DNA of 64,000 nt. Origin: Flavobacteriaceae bacterium LSUCC0859 (GTDB taxonomy: Bacteria; Bacteroidota; Bacteroidia; Flavobacteriales; Flavobacteriaceae). Shown piece after piece: positions 44,826 to 53,469 of this stretch. The DNA lies in assembly GCA_022239325.1 (NCBI GenBank), contig JAKOGP010000001.1:456870-520869 (forward strand). Reading direction: 5' to 3'. The translations under genes and the position numbers were made by a program. The notes beneath the pieces were generated by a model, which worked only from the letters and a program-made list of their open reading frames with translations, had not been told where the DNA came from and searched no databases. Every line of letters starts with the position of its first letter. Within the stretch, counting starts at the first letter, position 1.

Positions 44826-44942
44826 TTCTGACTCCATTTGCCAAAGCCTCTTTATTCCAAGTTTATCACAAATTTTCGATAGGTTTATACCTGCTTACAT
44901 TGACCTAAAAACAAGTTCCATAAAAAACATCATCTCTAAGTC

Positions 44943-45983
44943 ATGAAAAAAAACAATCCCCTTAAAAAAGCGGCACAAATATTTTGGATTACGGGGGGGT
45001 TGGCCTCTCTGTATTTTGTGCCTTGGATTATTGTAAAGGCTTGGATTATGCCTTTGCCAGAAAGCATTCCGGAACAACTAGAAGCAGGATTAGATTTGGG
45101 ATTTGGCGGGCTTGTTACCTATGTACAGTTAGGAGAAAAACCGGGGGAGAGTTATGCGGCTGGCTGGCACAATCCAGCACTTAAAATTCCAGCCAAAACA
45201 GACGCACTATTTAAAATTGCGAGTATTAGTAAATTATATGTAGCGGTGTCTGTGGCCAAGCTGGTTGCACAAGGGCAGCTAGACCTAGACCAGTCTTTGG
45301 CTTTTTATTTTCCAGAGTTGGAAGATCGAATTGAATATGCAGATCAGATTAGCCTACGCATGCTAGTCCAACATCGCTCTGGCATCCCAAACTTTACAGA
45401 CCTACCCACATATTGGTCAAATCCTCCTAACAATGCCCAAGAGACCCTCCATTTGGTATTGGACCTACCCGCACAATTTAAGCCCGGCACAGATTACTAC
45501 TACTCCAATACCAATTACCTATTGCTTAGAGAACTCTTAGACCAGAGCTTGGGCTATAGCCATCATGAATTTGTAAGAAAAGAAATTTTAAAGCCCCTAT
45601 CTTTACAACATACTTTTATGAGTTTAAAGGAGACAGACACTACACAAATTATGAGTGGCTTTCACGTGGGGTATACCCCAGATCTGAAAACAGAGGGTGA
45701 CGCCATGTTTGCAACAGCAGAAGACGTTGGATTGTTTATTAGAGCCCTTAATAAGGGGAGTGTTTTTGACTCTGAGGAAGAAGCTGCAATTTATAAAGAA
45801 ATATATGTATTTGAACATACGGGGCTTATGCCTGGTTACCAAAGCATGGCCTCCTACAATAAAGACACAGATGCTGTAGTAGTCTTATTTTCTAATACTA
45901 CTAATTTTGAGGGCTATGAATGGAACTTGGGAGAAATCATTCACAGCCGTATTGAAAAAATTGCAGAAAAGAATTTAGAATAA
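44943..45983 (+). CDS. Serine hydrolase of the beta-lactamase/D-Ala-D-Ala peptidase superfamily
   Basis: A membrane-anchored (about 12-34) protein of 346 residues with the three active-site motifs of the class C-like serine hydrolases: SISK (Ser94, Lys97), YSN (187-189) and HTG (292-294). Related proteins act on peptidoglycan peptides, D-amino acid peptides or esters; true beta-lactamase activity cannot be inferred. The last 9 bases overlap the convergent ruvB stop region, and no terminator separates them. Confidence 0.88.
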   Translation: MKKNNPLKKAAQIFWITGGLASLYFVPWIIVKAWIMPLPESIPEQLEAGLDLGFGGLVTYVQLGEKPGESYAAGWHNPALKIPAKTDALFKIASISKLYVAVSVAKLVAQGQLDLDQSLAFYFPELEDRIEYADQISLRMLVQHRSGIPNFTDLPTYWSNPPNNAQETLHLVLDLPAQFKPGTDYYYSNTNYLLLRELLDQSLGYSHHEFVRKEILKPLSLQHTFMSLKETDTTQIMSGFHVGYTPDLKTEGDAMFATAEDVGLFIRALNKGSVFDSEEEAAIYKEIYVFEHTGLMPGYQSMASYNKDTDAVVVLFSNTTNFEGYEWNLGEIIHSRIEKIAEKNLE

Positions 45984-46997
45984 ACCGCCTTGCTCTGGTG
46001 CTTTAGTTCTTCCCAAGTGGGTGTAGGCTGCCGGAGTTACTTCTCTACCTCTGGGGGTGCGCATAATAAAACCTTGCTGTATGAGAAAGGGCTCGTAAAC
46101 CTCTTCTATAGTTTCTGGGCTCTCAGAAACAGCTGTAGCAATGGTGGTAATTCCTACTGGGCCGCCTTTAAATTTGTCTATCATGGTGCTCAAAATCTTA
46201 TTGTCCATTTCATCTAAGCCATGAGCGTCTACATGCAAGGCTGCCAAACCAAACTTAGCTATCTCAAGGTCTATACTTCCATTGCCCTTAATTTGTGCAA
46301 AATCTCTAACTCTTCTTAGTAAAGCATTACAAATTCTAGGGGTTCCCCTACTCCTACCAGCTATCTCAATGGCTGCTTCTTCTGTAATTGGAACTCCTAA
46401 GATCTCTGCGGAGCGAATCACAATAGTAGATAGCAATTCTGTGGAGTAATACTGTAGGCGACTCTGAATTCCAAATCTGGCGCGCATGGGTGCGGTTAGC
46501 AATCCCGAGCGCGTGGTGGCGCCTATTAAAGTAAAGGGGTTTAGATGTATTTGAACAGAACGGGCATTGGGCCCGCTCTCTATCATAATATCTATTTTAT
46601 AGTCCTCCATAGCAGAATATAAATACTCCTCTACTACTGGGCTTAGACGGTGAATTTCATCTATAAATAAAACGTCTCTTTCTTCTAGGTTGGTAAGTAA
46701 ACCCGCCAAGTCTCCTGGCTTGTCTAGCACTGGCCCTGAGGTAATTTTTATACCTACTCCGAGCTCATTAGCTAAGATGTTAGCCAATGTGGTTTTCCCC
46801 AATCCCGGAGGGCCATGGAACAGAGCGTGGTCTAGTGCCTCATTTCTCAAATTGGCCGCCTTAACAAACACAGACAAATTTTCTAAGACCTGCTCCTGGC
46901 CAGTAAAGTCCTTAAAGCTAATAGGTCTGAGTGCTTTTTCAATATCCAAAGATTCGTTGGATAGGTGTTCTGCAGAAGGATCTAAGTGTTCGTTCAT
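45975..46997 (-). CDS. ruvB: Holliday junction branch migration helicase RuvB
   Basis: RuvB is the AAA+ hexameric motor that drives branch migration with RuvA. The 340-residue protein has Walker [10 protein letters not shown] (62-70), Walker [11 protein letters not shown], sensor GATTRSGLL and the C-terminal winged helix with the RTPRGR motif. The end overlaps the convergent serine hydrolase by 9 bases. A -7 box lies 20 bases upstream of the start. Confidence 0.97.
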   Translation of the reverse strand: MNEHLDPSAEHLSNESLDIEKALRPISFKDFTGQEQVLENLSVFVKAANLRNEALDHALFHGPPGLGKTTLANILANELGVGIKITSGPVLDKPGDLAGLLTNLEERDVLFIDEIHRLSPVVEEYLYSAMEDYKIDIMIESGPNARSVQIHLNPFTLIGATTRSGLLTAPMRARFGIQSRLQYYSTELLSTIVIRSAEILGVPITEEAAIEIAGRSRGTPRICNALLRRVRDFAQIKGNGSIDLEIAKFGLAALHVDAHGLDEMDNKILSTMIDKFKGGPVGITTIATAVSESPETIEEVYEPFLIQQGFIMRTPRGREVTPAAYTHLGRTKAPEQGGLF

Positions 46998-47016
46998 CTT
47001 GGGGTTTATTCTATAA

Positions 47017-47024
47017 CAAAGATA
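47017..47024 (-). promoter_or_regulatory. Candidate -7 box for ruvB
   Basis: Reads TATCTTTG on the minus strand, exact to TAnnTTTG, with start near 47010 and a leader of about 13 bases. It lies in the 29-base gap after the GIN-domain gene. No -33 TTG at the usual distance. Confidence 0.4.
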
Positions 47025-47026
47025 GC

Positions 47027-47875
47027 TTATTTCAATTCCTTTTTCCTAAGTTGTGACCTACCTGAAAACTCCATAAGATCTACTCTTGGAGTACCGTATA
47101 AGTCTAACTGACTATCGCCTTTGGCAAAATAAGTGAGATGCTCCGTTACATACAGATCTAATTTGGCATTGCCTCCGGCATTGACCATGGCTTCTGTAAG
47201 CTCTAACTCCTCTGCAGACAATTGGGTGCCAGCAGTAAGTGAAGCTGCTAAATGAAAAATTTTCCCTCCCCATTGCACTCCTGCTTTATCATAAAGTTTA
47301 AGTTGTGCATTTTCTTCAATGTCTGTGTATAAAGTTGCCGTGGCTCGGTCTTTCATTTGAAGGTCTAACTGATCAAAAGCAGCATGAACAGAAGCAAATG
47401 CCTTGTCTGTAGCCTCCAAGGAAAAATAAGGAACTTTACCTGCTACGGCCAATTGAGAATCTTGAGATTGAGTGACACGCACAGAGGAAAAACGGGGATC
47501 TAATGTGAGGGCTAGTTCTCCAGCAGTCATAGCTACACTTTGTAAACTGGGTGTAAAAATGGTAATGTCTAACTGCTTGGCTCCCGTAATGGTGTAGTAT
47601 GTGCTCAGGGTAAGTACGGAGTCTGTTACTTGAAATTTAAAGACGGGAGGCAGATTGTCATCGGCCAGCATGGCTACATAAGAACTGTCAGAGGCCACCA
47701 GATTTAACTGTATGTCTTCTTGTAGCACTACAGAGTGAAAAGCTTCTAAAGGAGCCTCGTATGGCGCTACAATTCTATTGCCCTTTATCTTGGGTTTCTT
47801 TTGGGCAGAAGTAATTTGAACTCCCAGAAACAACATAAAGAAAGAGAAGGCTAAGCTGCGGACAAGGTTTGGCAT
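47027..47875 (-). CDS. Exported GIN-domain (DUF2807) protein
   Basis: A signal peptide (about 1-24, ending ITSAQ) is followed by a repetitive beta-rich domain with the pattern of GIN/DUF2807 ([39 protein letters not shown]; repeated short strands ending SGRSQL). These proteins form a beta-solenoid and are probably envelope proteins of unknown function. No lipobox cysteine is seen. It is encoded just upstream of ruvB on the same strand. Confidence 0.82.
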   Translation of the reverse strand: MPNLVRSLAFSFFMLFLGVQITSAQKKPKIKGNRIVAPYEAPLEAFHSVVLQEDIQLNLVASDSSYVAMLADDNLPPVFKFQVTDSVLTLSTYYTITGAKQLDITIFTPSLQSVAMTAGELALTLDPRFSSVRVTQSQDSQLAVAGKVPYFSLEATDKAFASVHAAFDQLDLQMKDRATATLYTDIEENAQLKLYDKAGVQWGGKIFHLAASLTAGTQLSAEELELTEAMVNAGGNAKLDLYVTEHLTYFAKGDSQLDLYGTPRVDLMEFSGRSQLRKKELK

Positions 47876-47939
47876 AGTGAGAATCTAATGGGTTAATTTA
47901 CACCCTTAAATATAAAAAATTAGGGAGACTCTTTGGCAC

Positions 47940-47968
47940 CAAAGATAGGAAAACAAAAAAAGCCCCAA
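47940..47968 (-). promoter_or_regulatory. Promoter for the GIN-domain gene within the ctaD terminator region
   Basis: On the minus strand, TTG (47968-47966), 18 bases, TATCTTTG (47947-47940), an exact -7 box. The TTG is part of the ctaD terminator stem. Confidence 0.55.
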
Positions 47969-47982
47969 CTAAAAGTTGGGGC
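47955..47982 (-). terminator. Intrinsic terminator after ctaD
   Basis: A perfect 9-bp stem, GCCCCAACT and AGTTGGGGC, with an AAA loop; on the minus strand followed by TTTTTTT. It closes the ACIII-oxidase operon. Confidence 0.93.
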
Positions 47983-48001
47983 CTTATATAATAATTTGTG
48001 A

Positions 48002-49822
48002 CTAGTGGTGTAATTGCTCCTCGTCTGGCCCCATAGGCACTACTTGAGGCACAAAATCTTGGCCTGGGATTACATACTCACCGTCTTTATCTGTTTTAGA
48101 ATAGTCGTATGCCCAACGGTGTACTTCAGGAATGGCACCTGGCCAGTTTCCGTGAATGTGCTCCACAGGGGTTGTCCACTCAAGGGTATTAGATTTCCAA
48201 GGATTTTGCTCAGCTTTCTTTCCGTAGAAAATACTGCTTACAAAATTGTACACGAAAACCAGTTGGGCAGAAGCTGCGATTAAAGCAAATACGGTAATGA
48301 GCACCTGAACATTAGTGAGCTCGTCAAACATAGGGAAAGCTGTGTTTTCGTAATATCTTCTTGGTACCCCAGCCATACCCACAAAGTGCATGGGGAAGAA
48401 AACACCGTAAGCACCAACAGCCGTCACCCAAAAGTGTACATAACCTAGGTTCTTATTCATCATTCTTCCAAACATTTTTGGGAACCAATGGTATACTCCT
48501 GCAAACAATCCGTAAAGGGCAGATATACCCATTACCAAGTGAAAGTGAGCCACTACGAAATAGGTGTCGTGTACGTTAATATCTAGGGTTGAGTCTCCAA
48601 GAATTATACCTGTAAGACCCCCTGTAATAAAGGTAGAAACCAAACCAATAGAGAACAACATGGCTGGGTTAAGCTGCAGGTTCCCTTTCCAAAGAGTGGT
48701 AATATAATTAAAGGCTTTTACCGCAGAAGGGATCGCAATTAATAAGGTGGTAAAAGTAAAGACAGATCCCAAAAATGGATTCATTCCAGATACGAACATA
48801 TGGTGACCCCAAACAATGGTAGAAAGGAAAGCAATAGCAATAATAGAAGTTACCATGGCTCTGTATCCAAAAATAGGTTTACGTGCATTGGTAGACATTA
48901 CTTCTGAGGTAATACCCAAGGCTGGCAATAATACAATGTATACCTCTGGATGACCTAGGAACCAAAACAAGTGCTCGTACAATACAGGGGAACCTCCTTG
49001 GAAATGAAGCACCTCTCCCTGAATAAAAATATCTGAAAGGAAGAAGGAAGTTCCAAAACTTCTGTCCATGATAAGTAAAAGAGCTGCTGAAAAAAGTACT
49101 GGGAAAGAAATAACCCCAATAATTGCAGTAACAAAGAAAGCCCAAATAGTTAAAGGCAAACGTGTCATAGCCATCCCTTTGGTACGGAGGTTAATAACAG
49201 TTACAATATAGTTTAGAGATCCTAATAGGGAAGAGGCAATAAATATAGCCATAGACACCAACCAAAGTGTCATTCCCATACCAGATCCAGGCTGGGCCAT
49301 TGGAAGTGCACTGAGTGGCGGGTATACGGTCCAACCTGCAGCAGCTGGTCCTGCCTCTACAAATAAGGACAATACCATGATTAGAGAAGAGGTAAAAAAC
49401 AACCAATAAGACACCATATTAAGGAATCCAGAGGCCATATCTCTAGCTCCAATTTGCAGGGGAATTAGTAAGTTAGAAAAGGTACCACTCAAACCTGCTG
49501 TCAGTACAAAAAAGACCATGATAGTTCCGTGAATGGTCACCAAAGCCAAATAAATATCTGCGTCCATAACCCCTCCTGGAGCCCATTTTCCCAATAAGGC
49601 TTCGAAGATAGGGAAAGACTGACCTGGCCATGCAATTTGCATTCTGAATAAGAGAGACATGGCTATACCGATGAATCCCATAATCAGACCGGTAATTAAA
49701 TACTGCTTAGCGATCATTTTATGATCCTGACTAAAGATATATTTAGTTACAAAGGTCTCTTTGTGATGATGTCCATGATCTTCGTGATGATCTTCTAAGT
49801 GTGCGTGGGCGTTTGCAGACAT
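48002..49822 (-). CDS. ctaD: Cytochrome c oxidase subunit I
   Basis: Subunit I holds heme a and the heme a3-CuB centre where oxygen is reduced. The 606 residues have 12 helices. Key features are MVSYWLFFTSSLIMVLS, the GHPEVYI motif that carries a CuB ligand histidine and the cross-linked tyrosine, WGHHMFVSG with the other two CuB histidines, and the heme-ligand region HFHLVMG. The N-terminus is very His-rich (eight His in the first 20 residues). It is the last gene of the operon, after actABCDEF and coxB. Confidence 0.97.
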   Translation of the reverse strand: MSANAHAHLEDHHEDHGHHHKETFVTKYIFSQDHKMIAKQYLITGLIMGFIGIAMSLLFRMQIAWPGQSFPIFEALLGKWAPGGVMDADIYLALVTIHGTIMVFFVLTAGLSGTFSNLLIPLQIGARDMASGFLNMVSYWLFFTSSLIMVLSLFVEAGPAAAGWTVYPPLSALPMAQPGSGMGMTLWLVSMAIFIASSLLGSLNYIVTVINLRTKGMAMTRLPLTIWAFFVTAIIGVISFPVLFSAALLLIMDRSFGTSFFLSDIFIQGEVLHFQGGSPVLYEHLFWFLGHPEVYIVLLPALGITSEVMSTNARKPIFGYRAMVTSIIAIAFLSTIVWGHHMFVSGMNPFLGSVFTFTTLLIAIPSAVKAFNYITTLWKGNLQLNPAMLFSIGLVSTFITGGLTGIILGDSTLDINVHDTYFVVAHFHLVMGISALYGLFAGVYHWFPKMFGRMMNKNLGYVHFWVTAVGAYGVFFPMHFVGMAGVPRRYYENTAFPMFDELTNVQVLITVFALIAASAQLVFVYNFVSSIFYGKKAEQNPWKSNTLEWTTPVEHIHGNWPGAIPEVHRWAYDYSKTDKDGEYVIPGQDFVPQVVPMGPDEEQLHH

Positions 49823-49867
49823 ATCTGGTATTTTTATATTTTTTATTAAGCTAAATTATTAATGGGT

Positions 49868-50923
49868 CTAGTTAGAAACAACTGTTTGTTCAAAGGTTTT
49901 TTGCTGGGCCATCCAAGCGTCAAACTCTTCCTGAGTCTCTACAATAATCTTCATTTGCATATTGTAATGCGACTTACCACAAATCTTGTTACACAATAAC
50001 ACGTAGTCAAACTCCCATGGCTCAGAATTAGGCTCGCCTTTTAGGGCGCGTTCTGCTCTAATGGTATTGGTTCTTTTAACCTTATCTATAACATCTGGAT
50101 TCTGACGCATTTCTTCCGTAGTGATAATCGGGGTATAAGAAAACTGAGTAATCATACCCGGAACACAGTTCATCTGAGCTCTAAAGTGCGGCATATATGC
50201 AGAGTGTAAAACATCCTGAGAACGCATTTTAAAATTTACTTTTCTACCTACAGGCAGGTGCAGCTCTTTTACAATGACGTCGTCTGCAGCATAGGTATCA
50301 GAGGTGTCTAATCCAAGAACGTTTACATTGTCTATGTCTATAAGTCTTACGTTGGCCTCTCCTAAAACGTTATCCTGACCTGCATAACGGGCAGTCCAAT
50401 TAAATTGCTGTGCGTAAAGCTCAATGATAATTGGGTCGTCTTCATCATTAATGTCCATGATGTTTACCCAGCTATACATACCCCAAAGGATTAAACCAGC
50501 CAAAACTACCACTGGAATCATAGTCCAAATGACCTCTAATTTATTGTTATCTGCATAATACAAGGCTTTTTGTCCCTGGCCTCCTCTGTACTTGTAAGCA
50601 AAGTAATGCAAAAGCGCTTGAGTAATGGTCTGTACAATAAAGATGATCACAAAAGACACCAACATTAAGAAATCGTAGTCATCTCCATGGGCAGAAGCCG
50701 CCTGAGGTAATAAGATTTTAGTGTATTTGTAAAAACTAAATATGGTAATCCCATAGATGAACACCAGAAAGCCAAACATAAGATACCCATTGTACTTGTT
50801 GTCGTTGTCGTTAGCTATTTGGGAGTCATCCTTTTTAATTTGAGATAATTCAAATATTTTGGTCAACTGCCATATGGCTATGGCAACTAAGACTAAAACT
50901 CCTAAAGTTAAAAATGCAGTCAT
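49868..50923 (-). CDS. coxB: Cytochrome c oxidase subunit II
   Basis: Subunit II receives electrons at the dinuclear CuA centre. The 351-residue protein has three predicted helices (about 2-20, 47-66 and two further segments near 85-108 and 132-150). The periplasmic cupredoxin domain has LLCNKICGKSHYNMQM, giving the CuA cysteines, histidine and methionine, and DVLHSAYMPHF with the second histidine. No C-terminal heme c motif is present, so it is an aa3 rather than caa3 type. It lies between actF and ctaD. Confidence 0.95.
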   Translation of the reverse strand: MTAFLTLGVLVLVAIAIWQLTKIFELSQIKKDDSQIANDNDNKYNGYLMFGFLVFIYGITIFSFYKYTKILLPQAASAHGDDYDFLMLVSFVIIFIVQTITQALLHYFAYKYRGGQGQKALYYADNNKLEVIWTMIPVVVLAGLILWGMYSWVNIMDINDEDDPIIIELYAQQFNWTARYAGQDNVLGEANVRLIDIDNVNVLGLDTSDTYAADDVIVKELHLPVGRKVNFKMRSQDVLHSAYMPHFRAQMNCVPGMITQFSYTPIITTEEMRQNPDVIDKVKRTNTIRAERALKGEPNSEPWEFDYVLLCNKICGKSHYNMQMKIIVETQEEFDAWMAQQKTFEQTVVSN

Positions 50924-50950
50924 TTGTTATGTTTTGTTAACGTAATAATA

Positions 50951-52360
50951 TTAGTAATGAAAGTGCTTGCTCTCCTCTATAAAAGGATTTCTCTTTGGTG
51001 TGATAGGCGCTTTGGTAAGGGCTGTGAATACCGTAAAAATAAACAAGCCCGCAAAAAACAAAATAGCACTAATTTCTGGCAGTCCTATAAACCACTGGTC
51101 TCCAACCGCAGAAGGCATAATAGCGTTAAATATATCTAAATAGTGACCGGCTAAAATCACAATACCAGCCATTACAACAAACCAGTTTACGCGCTTGTAG
51201 TCACTGTTCATTAATAACAACAATGGGAAAATAAAATTCATAGCAAGCATTCCAAAGAAAGGTAGGTTGTAATCCTGAATTCTGGTTACGTAATAGGTTA
51301 CCTCCTCAGGGATATTAGAATACCAGATAAGCATGAACTGAGAAAACCATAAATAGGTCCAAAATATACTAATACCGAACATAAACTTGGCTAAATCATG
51401 AATATGGCTGTCATTCACTTGCTCCAATAAGCCCTTAGATTTTAAATAAATGGTTACAAGTGCGATTACCGTAATACCAGATACAAACATAGAGGCAAAA
51501 ATGTACCAACCAAAAAGGGTAGAGAACCAGTGCGGGTCAATACTCATTATCCAGTCCCAAGACATCATAGACTCTGTCACTAGATAAAATACCAAGAAGG
51601 CAGCAGAAAGTCTAAAATTTTTCACAAAGTTAGTATTGTCATCTGCAGTGTCTTGAGCTAGAGACAATTTTCTTGAGTACCATCTGTAGGCAATCCAACC
51701 ACCCAAGAAAATAGTAGCTCTCACTAGGAAGAAGGGACCATTGAGGTAACCCGCTTTCCCCTGTATAATAGTGTCATGGGCTACCACTTCTGGATCCATC
51801 CAAACAAATAAGTGGTTCATATGTGCTACAGAGGCTACTAAAATTAAAAATACTATAATACCCCCAGGCACTAAATAAGCAGTAATCCCTTCCATCACTC
51901 TAAACAATAGAGGAGACCATCCTGCCTGAGCAGCACGTTGTATGGCGTAAAATGCCAACACACCTAGGGCAATCATAAAGAAAAAGAAAGCCGCTACATA
52001 TAAGGCTGCCCAAGGTTTGTTTTGTAATTGGTGTAAAAGGTGCTCGTCGTGCTCAGAGCTATGTTGGTCGTCACTGGCATGAGAGGTTTCTGTACCGTGT
52101 GCAGATAGATCTGCATGCTCCCCTTTAGGAGCATGGTGTTCTGGAGTGTCATGCGCGCTTTCACTAGCATGCGATTGCTCTCCGTGATCTGTTGTAGCAA
52201 GTTCATGAGATTCTCCATGACCACCTCCATGGGCAGCCACCATTTCTTTTGCTTCTGCAACAGTAGCAGGAGCAGATAGGAAACCAATTGCGATTCCAAT
52301 GGCACCTACTGCCATTAATATAAAAGAAGCTATCTTAAGTCTATTAGAAAAAGTATACAT
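50951..52360 (-). CDS. actF: Alternative complex III membrane subunit ActF, with His-rich loop
   Basis: ActF is a multi-helix membrane subunit of ACIII, related to NrfD, with 10 or so helices in 469 residues. After the first helix (about 10-30) there is a hydrophilic segment (about 41-112) with 15 histidines and many acidic residues. The remaining part shows WIMSIDPHWFSTLFGWYIFASM and the other ActF/ActC-type segments. It follows actE by 13 bases. The His-rich stretch may bind copper or zinc; that is an inference. Confidence 0.93.
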   Translation of the reverse strand: MYTFSNRLKIASFILMAVGAIGIAIGFLSAPATVAEAKEMVAAHGGGHGESHELATTDHGEQSHASESAHDTPEHHAPKGEHADLSAHGTETSHASDDQHSSEHDEHLLHQLQNKPWAALYVAAFFFFMIALGVLAFYAIQRAAQAGWSPLLFRVMEGITAYLVPGGIIVFLILVASVAHMNHLFVWMDPEVVAHDTIIQGKAGYLNGPFFLVRATIFLGGWIAYRWYSRKLSLAQDTADDNTNFVKNFRLSAAFLVFYLVTESMMSWDWIMSIDPHWFSTLFGWYIFASMFVSGITVIALVTIYLKSKGLLEQVNDSHIHDLAKFMFGISIFWTYLWFSQFMLIWYSNIPEEVTYYVTRIQDYNLPFFGMLAMNFIFPLLLLMNSDYKRVNWFVVMAGIVILAGHYLDIFNAIMPSAVGDQWFIGLPEISAILFFAGLFIFTVFTALTKAPITPKRNPFIEESKHFHY

Positions 52361-52373
52361 CTATTGCTACGTA

Positions 52374-52934
52374 TTATTTAGTTAGATCTTGCTTTAATTT
52401 TATCACATACTCTGAAACTTTCCAACGCTCTTCTATATTGAGCTGATTGGCATAAGAACCCATAGAGTTAAGTCCGTAATAAATGGTATGGTAAGTACTC
52501 CCTTCCGTAATATTTCTCGCTGCGTCTGCGTAAGAAGGTACTCCTAAAATCTTTTCACGCTGTACCAAGGTTCCGTTTCCATCTCCTTTTTTACCGTGGC
52601 AAATGGCACAGTATACGTCGTAAAGGGCTTTACCCTCTTTTAGATTTTCTTCTTGAAAATTCTGATCTAGCGGGCTAGCTTGGGCTCTTGCCAATTCTTT
52701 GTCTTCTAGGTTATTTTCAAACTCATAAGGTAACCACCCACGGTGGATGCTGTTTTCTGCAGGAATCCCAGCCTCCATATTCGAAGGTAAGAAAGGAACC
52801 TCTTGATAGGTTTCATAACCTACAGATTCATACATATTAGGCATATACTGGTAGTTTCTGCTGTTCTTGTTAGAACAAGAGGCTAAAATTACCAGAGACG
52901 CAATGGCCAAAAAAGAATATTTTAAATCACTCAT
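52374..52934 (-). CDS. actE: Alternative complex III monoheme cytochrome c lipoprotein ActE
   Basis: A 186-residue protein with a lipoprotein signal (LVILASCSNKNS, lipid cysteine near 20) and one heme c motif CAICH, with a downstream Met ligand candidate in LNSMGSYANQL. It passes electrons within ACIII toward the oxidase. It lies 13 bases after actD and before actF, as in other Bacteroidota ACIII operons. Confidence 0.93.
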   Translation of the reverse strand: MSDLKYSFLAIASLVILASCSNKNSRNYQYMPNMYESVGYETYQEVPFLPSNMEAGIPAENSIHRGWLPYEFENNLEDKELARAQASPLDQNFQEENLKEGKALYDVYCAICHGKKGDGNGTLVQREKILGVPSYADAARNITEGSTYHTIYYGLNSMGSYANQLNIEERWKVSEYVIKLKQDLTK

Positions 52935-52947
52935 AATATCTTGTAAT

Positions 52948-53469
52948 CTACTTTTGGGAAACTTTAATTTCTACCGCACCAGTGTCAGCTAACAATTCCT
53001 GAAGCGCTGCTTCATTGTCATGAATTTCAATCTCCATGAGGAATAGATCGTCCGTGGTACGAACATCCGGATTCTCTGCCTGCTTGAATGGCCATAATTT
53101 ACTTCTCATATAGAAAGTAATTACCATGAGGTGGGCTGCAAAAAATACCGTTAACTCAAACATAATTGGAACAAAAGCAGGCATGTTTTCCAAATAAGAA
53201 AAACTTGGCTTACCCCCAATGTCCTGTGGCCAATCTTCTATCATGATATAATTCATCATAGTGATAGCAACAGCCAAACCAACCAATCCGTACATAAAGG
53301 CAGTAATGGCAATTCTGGTAGGTGCCAATCCCATAGCTTTGTCTAGTCCGTGAACTGGAAAAGGGCAGTATACTTCCTCAATATGATATTTGGCAGCTTT
53401 TACTTTTTTAACCGCCAACATGAGAATATCGTCGTCATTGTATAGCGCTTGAATCACTTTATTTGCCAT
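52948..53469 (-). CDS. actD: Alternative complex III subunit ActD (DUF3341)
   Basis: A 173-residue protein with two helices (about 56-75 and 98-118) and a cytoplasmic N-terminal domain with the DUF3341 pattern VKAAKYHIEEVYCPFPVHGLDKAMGL. Its start overlaps the actC stop by one base (TAATG), suggesting coupled translation. ActD has no cofactor and contacts ActC. Confidence 0.93.
   Translation of the reverse strand: MANKVIQALYNDDDILMLAVKKVKAAKYHIEEVYCPFPVHGLDKAMGLAPTRIAITAFMYGLVGLAVAITMMNYIMIEDWPQDIGGKPSFSYLENMPAFVPIMFELTVFFAAHLMVITFYMRSKLWPFKQAENPDVRTTDDLFLMEIEIHDNEAALQELLADTGAVEIKVSQK

Noticed and set aside
44943-45983. Beta-lactamase resistance gene
   Set aside because: The SxxK, YxN and HTG motifs prove only membership of the serine hydrolase superfamily; most such Bacteroidota proteins are not resistance enzymes.
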